Shown: piece after piece, positions 6,650 through 13,311 of the stretch | How positions within the stretch are numbered: position 1 is the stretch's first letter | How the letters are laid out: each line of letters begins with the position of its first letter | From: CAZLQR01 sp964404095 | GTDB lineage: Bacteria; Patescibacteriota; Microgenomatia; UBA1406; GWC2-37-13 | NCBI GenBank assembly: GCA_964404095.1 | Contig: CAYOIN010000017.1 | Coordinates: 1 to 22,832, forward strand | Direction of reading: 5' to 3' | DNA length: 22,832 nt | Notes under the pieces: model-generated | Database searches by the model: none | What the model was told of the DNA's origin: nothing | What the model saw: the letters and a program-made list of their open reading frames with translations, nothing else | Program-made: the position numbers and the translations under genes

Positions 6650-7321
6650 TTAATACGGTCTGATGAACTTTGCAATGCCTCCAACCGCCACGAGCACCGC
6701 ACCGATAAAGCCGACCATCATCATGGTCTCGGTCGTACCGCTCGCAGGGAGGCTGGTTACTACGCGCTTTGTTGGTGTAGGAGTCGGATCTTCTTCGGCC
6801 GTACCGGTCGATCCCGCCACATTGACCGTAATCGTTGCGGTACCATTCTGAGAACAGGTAATTACGTTTGTTGAGTTAATGTCGTTTTTGATCACCTTCG
6901 AGGTAACCGTTGCCTGACCATTACAGTCAAATACTAAGTCGGTCGAACCCTCTGCTAAGGCAGAAAATGAGACAGTTGCAACGGTGCCGGTTCCGGTCTT
7001 AAAATCTGATGGACTGTTCACAAAACCCGCAACGTATGCTTTTCCTGTGGAAAGATCGTTCAGCACCGTCGGAAAATACGTGCCATCGGTTACTGAATCC
7101 GCACTTAAAACGGCCTCGTCGTATGTAACATACGCATCAACCGAGGTAATCTGATCCGATCCAGGATTCACGATAATCTGCACATCAAAACTATCCCCTT
7201 CAGCGACGGTAAAACTCGACTGGTCAAACTTCAGAAATGCAGCATAGACTCCCCCATTAACCGAGAGTACCAACACAAACATTGCAACAATTGCACAGAC
7301 CTTCGTAATATACGACCTCAT
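6650..7321 (-). CDS. Cohesin-domain surface protein with LPASG sorting-like C-terminus
   Basis: Protein of 223 aa. A signal peptide occupies about 1-28 (hydrophobic 8-20, then GGVYAAF). A cohesin-like beta-sandwich covers about 29-168: FTVAEGDSFDVQIIVNPGSDQITSVDA... followed by VTYDEAVL and the GTVATVSFSALAEGSTDLVF strand pattern. Cys133 and Cys156 may pair. A Pro-Thr linker (179-184) leads to LPASG at 191-195, a hydrophobic segment at about 199-219 and a short basic tail, as in sortase-anchored proteins. No sortase is in the window, so the tail may simply be a membrane anchor. I chose the ATG at 7321; an in-frame TTG at 7336 is possible. It follows the second cohesin gene closely and should bind the dockerin protein of the same operon. 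Confidence 0.85.
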   Translation of the reverse strand: MRSYITKVCAIVAMFVLVLSVNGGVYAAFLKFDQSSFTVAEGDSFDVQIIVNPGSDQITSVDAYVTYDEAVLSADSVTDGTYFPTVLNDLSTGKAYVAGFVNSPSDFKTGTGTVATVSFSALAEGSTDLVFDCNGQATVTSKVIKNDINSTNVITCSQNGTATITVNVAGSTGTAEEDPTPTPTKRVVTSLPASGTTETMMMVGFIGAVLVAVGGIAKFIRPY

Positions 7322-7343
7322 AGATGCATCTTTCAACCTAAAC

Positions 7344-7958
7344 TCATTTAACTGTGATCACCACCTCATTCACCTGAGGTTGGTACATCATCGTTTCGCT
7401 ATCAACAAATTTTGTAGATGATTGCTCGATAGCGTCCAAGAGTGTGAGCTTGTACTCTCCTGCCTTGGTAGGGACAAAGGTAATTGTCGCAACCTCTGTG
7501 TCGCTTAGCACCGGCACTACTTCTGTTGCAGGATCCTTTGCTGAGGTAAGTTCAAGATAACCCTTCCTTACGCTACCGACAATGCTAAACCCTTTCAGAT
7601 TCGACGTCACCGATCTGTAGGTAAGCGCGCTTGAGTCGAACAGCATTACCGCATCAAAGCCAACCACGCTATGTTTTGCAGAGTTCGCGGTAAGTGTTAC
7701 GGTTACCGGCTCACCCACTGCAAACTGCCTCTGGCTACCCGTTGAGATCGTAAATGAACCGGCTTTCTGCACTTCTTCCCGTTGTTTTTCCTGTACATTT
7801 TGTTGCTGTGAGTCTGTCACCGCTCCTGGTACGGCGCTTTTGTTCATCAAGAGGACAAACTCAACCAGTGCGATCACCACGAGGACAACAAGGAGGCTAA
7901 ATCGGTAATTTTTTTTCGGTCCTTGAGGTTGCATGAGCTCGGTATTTGTTTGATCCAT
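7344..7958 (-). CDS. Membrane-anchored cohesin-like protein
   Basis: Protein of 204 aa. A short cytoplasmic N-terminus with basic residues (15-19) is followed by one membrane helix at about 20-38. A Gln/Glu-rich spacer at 50-66 may be helical. A cohesin-like sandwich at about 67-204 reads GSFTISTGSQRQFAVGEPVT, then VVGFDAVMLFDSSALTYRSV, SDTEVATITFVPTKAGEYKLTL and EVVITVK. The (V/I)xFD...LF(D)xSALxY pattern is the usual cohesin carbohydrate-binding-like core. There is no sorting signal, so it is tethered by its N-terminus, the opposite topology to its downstream neighbour. The start lies five bases after the dockerin gene stop, with no Shine-Dalgarno. Confidence 0.82.
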   Translation of the reverse strand: MDQTNTELMQPQGPKKNYRFSLLVVLVVIALVEFVLLMNKSAVPGAVTDSQQQNVQEKQREEVQKAGSFTISTGSQRQFAVGEPVTVTLTANSAKHSVVGFDAVMLFDSSALTYRSVTSNLKGFSIVGSVRKGYLELTSAKDPATEVVPVLSDTEVATITFVPTKAGEYKLTLLDAIEQSSTKFVDSETMMYQPQVNEVVITVK

Positions 7959-7963
7959 GGCTA

Positions 7964-9625
7964 TTATTGATCGTCGTACTTAACGTTTAATGATTGGATG
8001 ATAAGCGATCGGTCTTGCGTATCAATAACTCCGTCGAAGTTAAGGTCGCCGATTGCAAGCTCGCTCTCAACCGTTGAACCAAGATGGTTCAGGACGTACG
8101 AGATATCGTATGAATCTACGACTCCATTCTGCTCGCCGGTTGAGGACGGGAGATCTCCGACAAGCATGAGGATTCCAGAGAAATCGAGATTATTGGTCCC
8201 AGCGGTGATCGGCATGTTGCTTTCGCTACAGTTGTAGGTTCCACCGGACGCTTCAGACGGAGCAAATGCACAGACCCTCTTCTGGAGGTGCTTGCCGACC
8301 TTTACAAATACGGTGTACTTTGTTGACGAGCCAACGACAATATTCGTGAACGAGACATTCCCTTCCCACACTCCCTGGTTGTTGACGGTGAGGGTGCCGC
8401 TCTGGTATCCGGTACTGGTCGGTCCCTGAAGTTTAACTTTGAACGGAACTGTTTTTCCTCCTTTTGGATAGCCGCCCACACCTTGGAACTTCAGTTTAAA
8501 TGCGAGCGTTGCATCGCTGGTTGTTCCAGGAACTGTCGTTGGAGTTGCTGTACTTACGGCTGTTGTTGGAGTCGGTGTACTTGGATTCGATCCGCCGCCG
8601 CCTCCGCCTCCACCACCGCCGCCGCCTCCGCCACCAGGTGTTGGGTTCGGTGTGCTTGTTGGTTTCGGATCGCTTGATTTCACCACACACTTTCCTGTCT
8701 TAAACTCAGCTGGTGGTTGAATTCCATTTGAGGCATTTCCATCGCTATCACACGCATATCCGGAGCCGCAGTACTTCACCCCATCAGGACAACCCGCAAC
8801 ATTTAGGTATCCACACGAGCTCCCAGCCGATGCCAAACATTTATTAGCAACAGGAGTTGGTGTGGTTTTCTTTGTCGGGGTTGGCGTTGTTTTTTTTGTT
8901 GGGGTGGGTGTCGCTCCGGTAGTACTTACACACTTACAGGAATTTGTGGCTGTGACATACGTAGCTGATGGTTTTCCTGCTTGACAAGAATATGTATCTA
9001 TTCCATCGATAACGTCTTCAGCATACGAACGAGACCAACAACAGGTATCCCCAACTTTACAAACAGTAGGCTTTTTTTTACAGACTCTGCCCGATTCGAC
9101 ACAGCCACTACCGCTCGCACACTGTGCGCTATTTGTACAACTACCTCCATCAGGAACTACCGTGGTTTTTGTACAGTTATAAAATGCGACGTTCTCTGAA
9201 TCTTCATTATAGACCTTTGCTATTGACATGCTTAACGAGCCGTATGTGGTATTGGTCGTTCTATAACTAGACTTACTTACATCGCACTGATCAGTACCAA
9301 AACTTGGATTGGTCCAATAACAGATCGATCTGCCCGCGCTATCTTTTGCTGAGGTACATAAATTTGAGTAACCCTCACTCGTACGAGTATTACTTTGGTT
9401 CACCCACTTCTCACAACTAATTCTCTTGCATGAATACGTAACTCCATTCACTGTGCGTGATACCGCAGTAATTGCAGATTGATCAGCGCCGGCACGAGTT
9501 CCATACCCACCAGTGCCCTGTTTGACAACTATGTAGGTTCCGAGTGCGGATATTGCAAGAAGAAATACCACAACAAGCAGTGGTAAAACAGCGAAGCCCT
9601 GTATTCTCGCCTTAATACTCTTCAT
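7964..9625 (-). CDS. Cysteine-rich surface protein with prepilin-like N-terminus and C-terminal dockerin
   Basis: Protein of 553 aa, first gene of the operon. The N-terminus has basic residues, then Gly10-Phe11 and a hydrophobic run (11-34), resembling a type IV prepilin cleavage and assembly segment but with Pro at mature position 5 instead of Glu. Residues 60-235 hold 16 cysteines. PTPTKK repeats follow (240-258), then six more cysteines (263-313), a run of 15 glycines (331-345) and Pro-Thr linkers. A beta domain spans about 371-485 (LAFKLKFQGVGG, KTVPFKVKLQG, WEGNVSF). The dockerin is at about 488-548 with two calcium loops, GEQNGVVDSYDIS and GDLNFDGVIDTQD. The dockerin should bind the two cohesin proteins encoded next. 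Its many cysteines make it a likely client of the nearby DsbB. Confidence 0.88.
   Translation of the reverse strand: MKSIKARIQGFAVLPLLVVVFLLAISALGTYIVVKQGTGGYGTRAGADQSAITAVSRTVNGVTYSCKRISCEKWVNQSNTRTSEGYSNLCTSAKDSAGRSICYWTNPSFGTDQCDVSKSSYRTTNTTYGSLSMSIAKVYNEDSENVAFYNCTKTTVVPDGGSCTNSAQCASGSGCVESGRVCKKKPTVCKVGDTCCWSRSYAEDVIDGIDTYSCQAGKPSATYVTATNSCKCVSTTGATPTPTKKTTPTPTKKTTPTPVANKCLASAGSSCGYLNVAGCPDGVKYCGSGYACDSDGNASNGIQPPAEFKTGKCVVKSSDPKPTSTPNPTPGGGGGGGGGGGGGGGSNPSTPTPTTAVSTATPTTVPGTTSDATLAFKLKFQGVGGYPKGGKTVPFKVKLQGPTSTGYQSGTLTVNNQGVWEGNVSFTNIVVGSSTKYTVFVKVGKHLQKRVCAFAPSEASGGTYNCSESNMPITAGTNNLDFSGILMLVGDLPSSTGEQNGVVDSYDISYVLNHLGSTVESELAIGDLNFDGVIDTQDRSLIIQSLNVKYDDQ
8591..8635 (-). repeat. Fifteen-glycine tract inside the dockerin protein
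   Basis: A GGN repeat of 15 codons (residues 331-345) between Pro-Thr linkers. Codons are mixed (GGC, GGT and GGA), so it is not a simple trinucleotide slippage run. It probably acts as a flexible hinge between the cysteine-rich stalk and the beta/dockerin end. Confidence 0.9.
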
Positions 9626-9639
9626 TTTCTGATAGAAAA

Positions 9640-9668
9640 AATATATATGTTTTCATACGGTGCGTCAA
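9640..9668 (-). promoter_or_regulatory. Promoter of the dockerin/cohesin operon (TTGACG / TATATT, 17 bp)
   Basis: On the minus strand TTGACG (9668-9663) and TATATT (9645-9640) are 17 bp apart. The ATG at 9625 follows 14 bases after the -10 box, leaving a leader of roughly 7 nt. The closeness to consensus suggests strong basal expression. Confidence 0.65.
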
Positions 9669-9703
9669 GCGTGAAATACATGATTTTCCGGTTCGGTTTT
9701 GAA

Positions 9704-9718
9704 TTTTCTTGAAGAAAA
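9704..9718. promoter_or_regulatory. 15-bp palindrome in the divergent region, candidate operator
   Basis: TTTTCTT-G-AAGAAAA is a perfect inverted repeat around one central base. It lies between the operon promoter (9640-9668) and the HTH gene promoter (9772-9800). The position suits binding by a dimeric regulator, perhaps the adjacent HTH protein. AT-rich palindromes of this size can occur by chance. Confidence 0.35.
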
Positions 9719-9771
9719 CTTCAGTGAAAACGTGCGCAGATTCTCACAACAATCTAGACCGATATTTTCTG

Positions 9772-9800
9772 TTGACATTTCTATAACCCCTTCATATAAT
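9772..9800 (+). promoter_or_regulatory. Consensus sigma-70-type promoter of the HTH gene (TTGACA / TATAAT, 17 bp)
   Basis: TTGACA (9772-9777), a 17-bp spacer and TATAAT (9795-9800) match the consensus exactly. Seven bases follow and then the ATG at 9808, so the transcript should begin at or within a base of the start codon. An in-frame ATG at 9799 overlaps the -10 box and is therefore not a start. Confidence 0.8.
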
Positions 9801-9807
9801 GCGTTCT

Positions 9808-10026
9808 ATGTCAAACCCTATCAGATCTCATCGCGTCTCACTTGATGATCTTCCAGATCTCCTGACTATTCGTGAAGTTGCGGATATTTTGCGCGTTTCT
9901 CCGCTTACGATAAAGCGATGGGGTAAGAAAGGCAAACTCCCTGCAATCCGCATTAACTCTCGCGGAGATCGACGATACAAGAAGGAAGTAGTGAATCGTC
10001 TCCTTGGCGTGAACTTCGAAGAATAA
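9808..10026 (+). CDS. Small MerR/excisionase-like HTH DNA-binding protein
   Basis: Protein of 72 aa consisting of little more than one winged HTH of the MerR/excisionase (HTH_17) type: LLTIREVADILRVSPLTIKRWGKKGKLPAIRINSRGDRRYKKE. The recognition helix is near SPLTIKRWGKKGKLPA, and the wing is R48-Y57. It could regulate the divergent dockerin/cohesin operon or itself; no phage or integrase gene is nearby, so a recombination role is less likely. The start at 9808 is fixed by the consensus promoter, whose -10 box covers the earlier ATG. Its stop abuts the stop of the convergent 126-aa gene. Confidence 0.9.
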   Translation: MSNPIRSHRVSLDDLPDLLTIREVADILRVSPLTIKRWGKKGKLPAIRINSRGDRRYKKEVVNRLLGVNFEE

Positions 10027-10407
10027 TTAGTGTTGTCCCCCACTCTCTCGTTTTATCGCGCCAAAGACCGATGCAAATAGAGCAATCAGTATTCCAAACG
10101 GTGCCATCATGAGGGGATGCTTGTGAATAAACTCCGCGATTTTTCCACGAGGTTTTTGCACTCTTTCACGCGGTGTATGCTGCGAAATCTCGGGTCCATG
10201 CTGTTGTTCACTTTGTAGTCCGGCGATAAAACGCTGGAGCTCCTCGGGAGTCGGCTCTCCGAGCTCATGAGAAAGCGGAGTATGAGAGAGTCGTGGATTC
10301 GAGTCCTCGATCTGAGATGGCATATCGATCGGCAACTCGACCTGAGGCTCAACAATAGGCATTTCTACTGGCGGTCTCTCCAATAGTGCGGTTCCTCCTT
10401 CCGGCAT
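10027..10407 (-). CDS. Pro/Glu-rich protein with C-terminal membrane tail
   Basis: Protein of 126 aa, not recognised. Residues 1-87 are polar and rich in Pro, Glu and Gln, probably disordered (VEMPIVEPQVELPIDMP, then EELQRFIAGLQSEQQ). The C-terminal 39 residues carry GKIAEFIHKHPL followed by one membrane helix (about 100-117) ending VFGAIKR. This tail closely matches that of the 590-aa protein encoded just upstream (GKITERFKKHPL ... VFGATK). Tail-anchored topology with the N-terminus inside is inferred. It starts three bases after the upstream stop, with no Shine-Dalgarno, as the last gene of a three-gene operon. Confidence 0.75.
   Translation of the reverse strand: MPEGGTALLERPPVEMPIVEPQVELPIDMPSQIEDSNPRLSHTPLSHELGEPTPEELQRFIAGLQSEQQHGPEISQHTPRERVQKPRGKIAEFIHKHPLMMAPFGILIALFASVFGAIKRESGGQH
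10030..10146 (-). repeat. Shared C-terminal tail module, copy in the 126-aa protein
   Basis: Codes for residues 88-126: GKIxE, four variable residues, KHPL, a hydrophobic helix, then VFGA and a basic end. The match to the tail at 10414-10521 is at protein level. Confidence 0.6.
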
Positions 10408-10410
10408 AGA

Positions 10411-12183
10411 TTAAATCTTGGTGGCTCCAAAAACTCCTCCACCAAGTAATCCAGCAATGGCTAAAAAGATTAAGGCCATATTACGAAGGGGATGTTTCTT
10501 AAATCGCTCCGTTATTTTCCCGTCTGCACTCAATATGCCATCTCCACCTGCTTTATTAATCGCCGAGATCATGTCAGTTTTCCCCTTTACAGCATGTTCG
10601 ATCATATCGTGACCCCACGTAGCCTTACTTATTTTGAGAACCTCGTCAGGAGAAACCCGTCCGCCACTGCGCAACAACCCTCCACGAAGCATGTATGTTG
10701 TTAATATATTTTCCGTCACCTGATTTCTGAATTCTGCAAACTTGGCAGAATCAGCTTCGATCTTCGTTATTTCGGCTGGAGTATATCCGGCAGTGGCGAG
10801 GGCAGATCTTGTTAGGGATTCCGGTCCTGAACTAAGTAATGTTTGATAGTCGGCTCGTACAATCTGCACGTTTACCTTCTTTCCAATAAAGTATCTATCG
10901 GCTAACGATCTCGCAAATGCCTGCTTTTTCACATCTTCGGATTTTGATGCAATATTGTCTAATTCCGCTTTACCCGCATCGATTGCTTCCTGCACCTTCT
11001 CGTCCATCCAGCCATCCGCCGCTTTGCCGAACACCTCTTCAATAGACTTCACAAAAGACTCTTCCTCGTGAGATCGCGAAGCTCGCGCTTTGGCAAGTTC
11101 AAGTGTTTTCGTTGACAGTTTACCTTCGATATCGGTTTTCTGATTTACAAGCTCCGATCGTTTCCCTTCTTTTTCAGTTAGCTCATTTTTTAATTCGCCT
11201 TCACCATTCTTCAGTTTTTCATAAAGATCTTCCTTTTGTTTATATTCCGCCTGTTTAGTTGTCATCTGTGTTTTAAAACTCGCCAACTCAGTTTTAGCTG
11301 CGACAAGATCTGCCTGGATTGCTGCTATATCGCGTGAACCGCTCGGTTTTTCCTTTGCATATCGATCTACTTCTACTTGCTTTGCTTCAAGTTGAATTTG
11401 CAACGGTTGGATATCATTGGCAATCATAGCCATATCGGTCAAGGTGGTTGAAACTCTTTCGTAATTTTTTCCTACCCTTAGGCCACCTGGGGCACTCGGA
11501 TCGGCAACCTCAACCTGATATTCTTTTATTTCATCTTTAATTTTTGCAATACGCTCTTCCACCTCAACAAGTGTGCCCTTTTTCCCAGGAGTGCCTATAT
11601 GCCCCACGATTTCATCTAGTTGAGTGTTCAAGACGCTCACTTCATTATTTAGCGAAGTGACGTTATCTACGAGCTCGGTAGTAAACGCAGCTTCATTGCC
11701 CTTTAACACTCCATCTCGGAAATCTGGCCGTGAAACTATCCTTTTTACAAATTCCTCTTTCTGCTTTGACGTCATCTTATCGAGCACAACTTTCCATGCT
11801 GGCGTTTGATCCAAACGACCAATCACTAGCTTTGCAACATCGCCCTGTTGGGTTGAGGTTAGCTTGTCAAACCCTTTTGTAAGATATTCGTCCAGAAGCT
11901 GTTCGGCGTCCACCGCTCGTTTCTGTCGTCTAGCCTCCTCGGGATCTAGTCCTGTTTTTTTTCCTGATGCATCCCGCTCTAGTCCAATATTTTCATTGAT
12001 TCTAAATTTTGCAATGGCGCTATCTGGCTGTCTCAACGACAAAGATTTTGCTACCGACTCAGCATCGCCATCTTTAAGATCTGCTCTTAATTTGTCAACC
12101 AATGGCTTGACAGCCGCCCCTCCAGGCTTCGCTTCAGCAATAACGGCGCGGACTGGTACTTCTGGGTTTAAAGTCGTGGGCAT
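10411..12183 (-). CDS. Long coiled-coil protein with C-terminal membrane anchor
   Basis: Protein of 590 aa, no known family recognised. The N-terminal 170 residues are charged and helical, with LTSTQQGDVAKLVIGRLDQTPAWKVVLDKMTSKQKEEFVKRIV suggesting stacked short helices. Strong coiled-coil character runs over about 171-226 and 255-375, with Glu/Lys/Leu heptads broken by a loop at 228-240. A helical region without obvious catalytic motifs fills 380-550. The tail GKITERFKKHPL (555-566) precedes one membrane helix (about 569-587), ending in VFGATKI. The bulk is predicted to sit in the cytoplasm. A structural or scaffolding role is only a guess. It starts six bases after the 105-aa gene stop and is followed by the 126-aa gene with the same tail. 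Confidence 0.8.
   Translation of the reverse strand: MPTTLNPEVPVRAVIAEAKPGGAAVKPLVDKLRADLKDGDAESVAKSLSLRQPDSAIAKFRINENIGLERDASGKKTGLDPEEARRQKRAVDAEQLLDEYLTKGFDKLTSTQQGDVAKLVIGRLDQTPAWKVVLDKMTSKQKEEFVKRIVSRPDFRDGVLKGNEAAFTTELVDNVTSLNNEVSVLNTQLDEIVGHIGTPGKKGTLVEVEERIAKIKDEIKEYQVEVADPSAPGGLRVGKNYERVSTTLTDMAMIANDIQPLQIQLEAKQVEVDRYAKEKPSGSRDIAAIQADLVAAKTELASFKTQMTTKQAEYKQKEDLYEKLKNGEGELKNELTEKEGKRSELVNQKTDIEGKLSTKTLELAKARASRSHEEESFVKSIEEVFGKAADGWMDEKVQEAIDAGKAELDNIASKSEDVKKQAFARSLADRYFIGKKVNVQIVRADYQTLLSSGPESLTRSALATAGYTPAEITKIEADSAKFAEFRNQVTENILTTYMLRGGLLRSGGRVSPDEVLKISKATWGHDMIEHAVKGKTDMISAINKAGGDGILSADGKITERFKKHPLRNMALIFLAIAGLLGGGVFGATKI
10414..10521 (-). repeat. Shared C-terminal tail module, copy in the 590-aa protein
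   Basis: Codes for residues 555-590. Aligned with residues 88-121 of the next protein, GKI, E, KHPL, the helix length and VFGA-x-K are conserved, though the proteins are otherwise unrelated. Confidence 0.6.
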
Positions 12184-12189
12184 GCCTAG

Positions 12190-12507
12190 TTAGTTGGTTG
12201 CTTGATTTATAACTGCTTCCAAACGCGACATAATTTCCGCTTCATTGGTATTCACTTGGGATCGCGAATACACTGTGTAAATATCTCCAAACATTTCATA
12301 CTGCTCCTTTAGCTTACTTAAGAACGTCAATATGTCCTGTCGACTTTTAGCATAATTTAAAGAATCAAGAAGAAAACCTGAGATTTCTTGTGACTGCGTC
12401 AAACTGATCTCCTCACGTTCTAATAACGACAATACTTTTTCAACAACCTTTGACATAATTACATGTTTTAAATCCAATAACTCTTTATTAATAGCGGTAT
12501 GGGTCAT
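12190..12507 (-). CDS. Small helical protein of unknown function
   Basis: Protein of 105 aa, unrecognised, first gene of the three-gene operon. It is almost wholly predicted helical and charged (KVVEKVLSLLEREEISLTQ, then SRQDILTFLSKLKEQYEMF), with no cysteine, signal or membrane segment. It could be a partner or chaperone of the coiled-coil protein. The ATG at 12507 is supported by a promoter whose -10 box ends 12 bases upstream; an internal Met at codon 18 is a weaker choice. Confidence 0.7.
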   Translation of the reverse strand: MTHTAINKELLDLKHVIMSKVVEKVLSLLEREEISLTQSQEISGFLLDSLNYAKSRQDILTFLSKLKEQYEMFGDIYTVYSRSQVNTNEAEIMSRLEAVINQATN

Positions 12508-12519
12508 ATATATACATTC

Positions 12520-12547
12520 ACTATAACAATCCTGATTGTAAATTCAA
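12520..12547 (-). promoter_or_regulatory. Promoter of the coiled-coil operon (TTGAAT / TATAGT, 16 bp)
   Basis: Minus-strand TTGAAT (12547-12542), a 16-bp spacer and TATAGT (12525-12520) precede the ATG at 12507 by 12 bases, giving a leader of about 5 nt. Confidence 0.5.
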
Positions 12548-12548
12548 G

Positions 12549-12554
12549 TATACT
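12549..12554 (+). promoter_or_regulatory. -10 box of the zinc-ribbon gene (TATACT), leaderless spacing
   Basis: TATACT ends six bases before the ATG at 12561. It sits in the palindrome AGTATACT and directly next to the -35 of the divergent operon, so the two promoters are back to back. Confidence 0.5.
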
Positions 12555-12560
12555 TTTTGC

Positions 12561-13310
12561 ATGAACTGTCCCGACTGTGGAAAACAGATGCAGGTTGTTA
12601 TATACGATGATCAGTCGTTCATGCACTGCTTTCACTGCAACGGTTCCTTTTTTGAGGACAACATCGTCAATCGAATCTCCCTGGAGAGCGCACAACAGCT
12701 CGCACTCACCCATTCCCCTATGGAAACTCCGTTCTCGGCCGCACTAAAAAAATGCCCAAAGGACGATTCCGTAATGCTTCCTATACCACACTCTGAGGCT
12801 CTCCCACAGTCCATAACGCTTTTTCACTGTAACACCTGTCATGGTGTTTTTTCGACTGCCCCTGAGCTCGTAAAATTCAAAAAGGCACAGCAGATCAAGG
12901 TGGATTACCATAAAATCTGGGAGATTCCCCTTCCGCGACTTCAGTCGATACTTATTATATTCATCTTTACGGTGCTATCTGGTGCAGTATTTATTGGAGC
13001 AAATACTGCATGGAAAACAGCGTCATATAAGTCTGAAGCTCAAGAATTGTTGCAACATATTAAACTGTTCAGATCCGGCCGCTATATACTGGTTTCTTTT
13101 TCGACTACCACTCGATTTTCGTCCGAGGTTATCTTTCTAACAGGCGGTTCTCGGGAGGTTGTTCGTACGATCATGAAGAGTCCGAGCACTACGCACGTTA
13201 CCACCTTAAGTGACCTAACCCTGACCACTGATACCTACTTTAAGATTCGGCTCACCGACGCTGCTGGCCGAATCACCGAAACGGAGTTAACGAAGCTAGA
13301 GCTGAAGTAA
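12561..13310 (+). CDS. Zinc-ribbon (zf-TFIIB-like) membrane protein
   Basis: Protein of 249 aa. The N-terminus begins with a zf-TFIIB-like ribbon, C3-P-D-C6 and C23-F-H-C26-NGSFFE. A second similar unit follows with C65, C90 and C93, but Asp68 replaces the fourth cysteine. One membrane helix lies at about 128-149. The C-terminal 100 residues look like a small beta domain (YILVSFSTTTRFSSEVIFL ... TTDTYFKIRLTDAAGR ITE), a pattern seen in fibronectin-like folds. The ribbon should be cytoplasmic and the beta domain outside. Function is unknown; a sensor or assembly protein is possible. Its stop is one base from that of the convergent GalT-like gene. Confidence 0.85.
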   Translation: MNCPDCGKQMQVVIYDDQSFMHCFHCNGSFFEDNIVNRISLESAQQLALTHSPMETPFSAALKKCPKDDSVMLPIPHSEALPQSITLFHCNTCHGVFSTAPELVKFKKAQQIKVDYHKIWEIPLPRLQSILIIFIFTVLSGAVFIGANTAWKTASYKSEAQELLQHIKLFRSGRYILVSFSTTTRFSSEVIFLTGGSREVVRTIMKSPSTTHVTTLSDLTLTTDTYFKIRLTDAAGRITETELTKLELK

Positions 13311-13311
13311 C

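Noticed and set aside
7322..7336. TTG start for the LPASG cohesin gene
   Set aside because: The ATG at 7321 directly precedes a normal signal peptide; the TTG adds five residues without a better upstream signal.
8483..8703. Arg/Cys-rich open frames over the glycine tract
   Set aside because: They are frame-shadows of the dockerin protein's glycine and Pro-Thr codons.
9799..9801. Upstream ATG of the HTH gene
   Set aside because: It overlaps the consensus -10 box and lies upstream of the predicted transcription start.
12504..12713. Minus-strand open frame opposite the zinc-ribbon gene
   Set aside because: It overlaps a well-supported gene and both divergent promoters, and encodes no recognisable motif.
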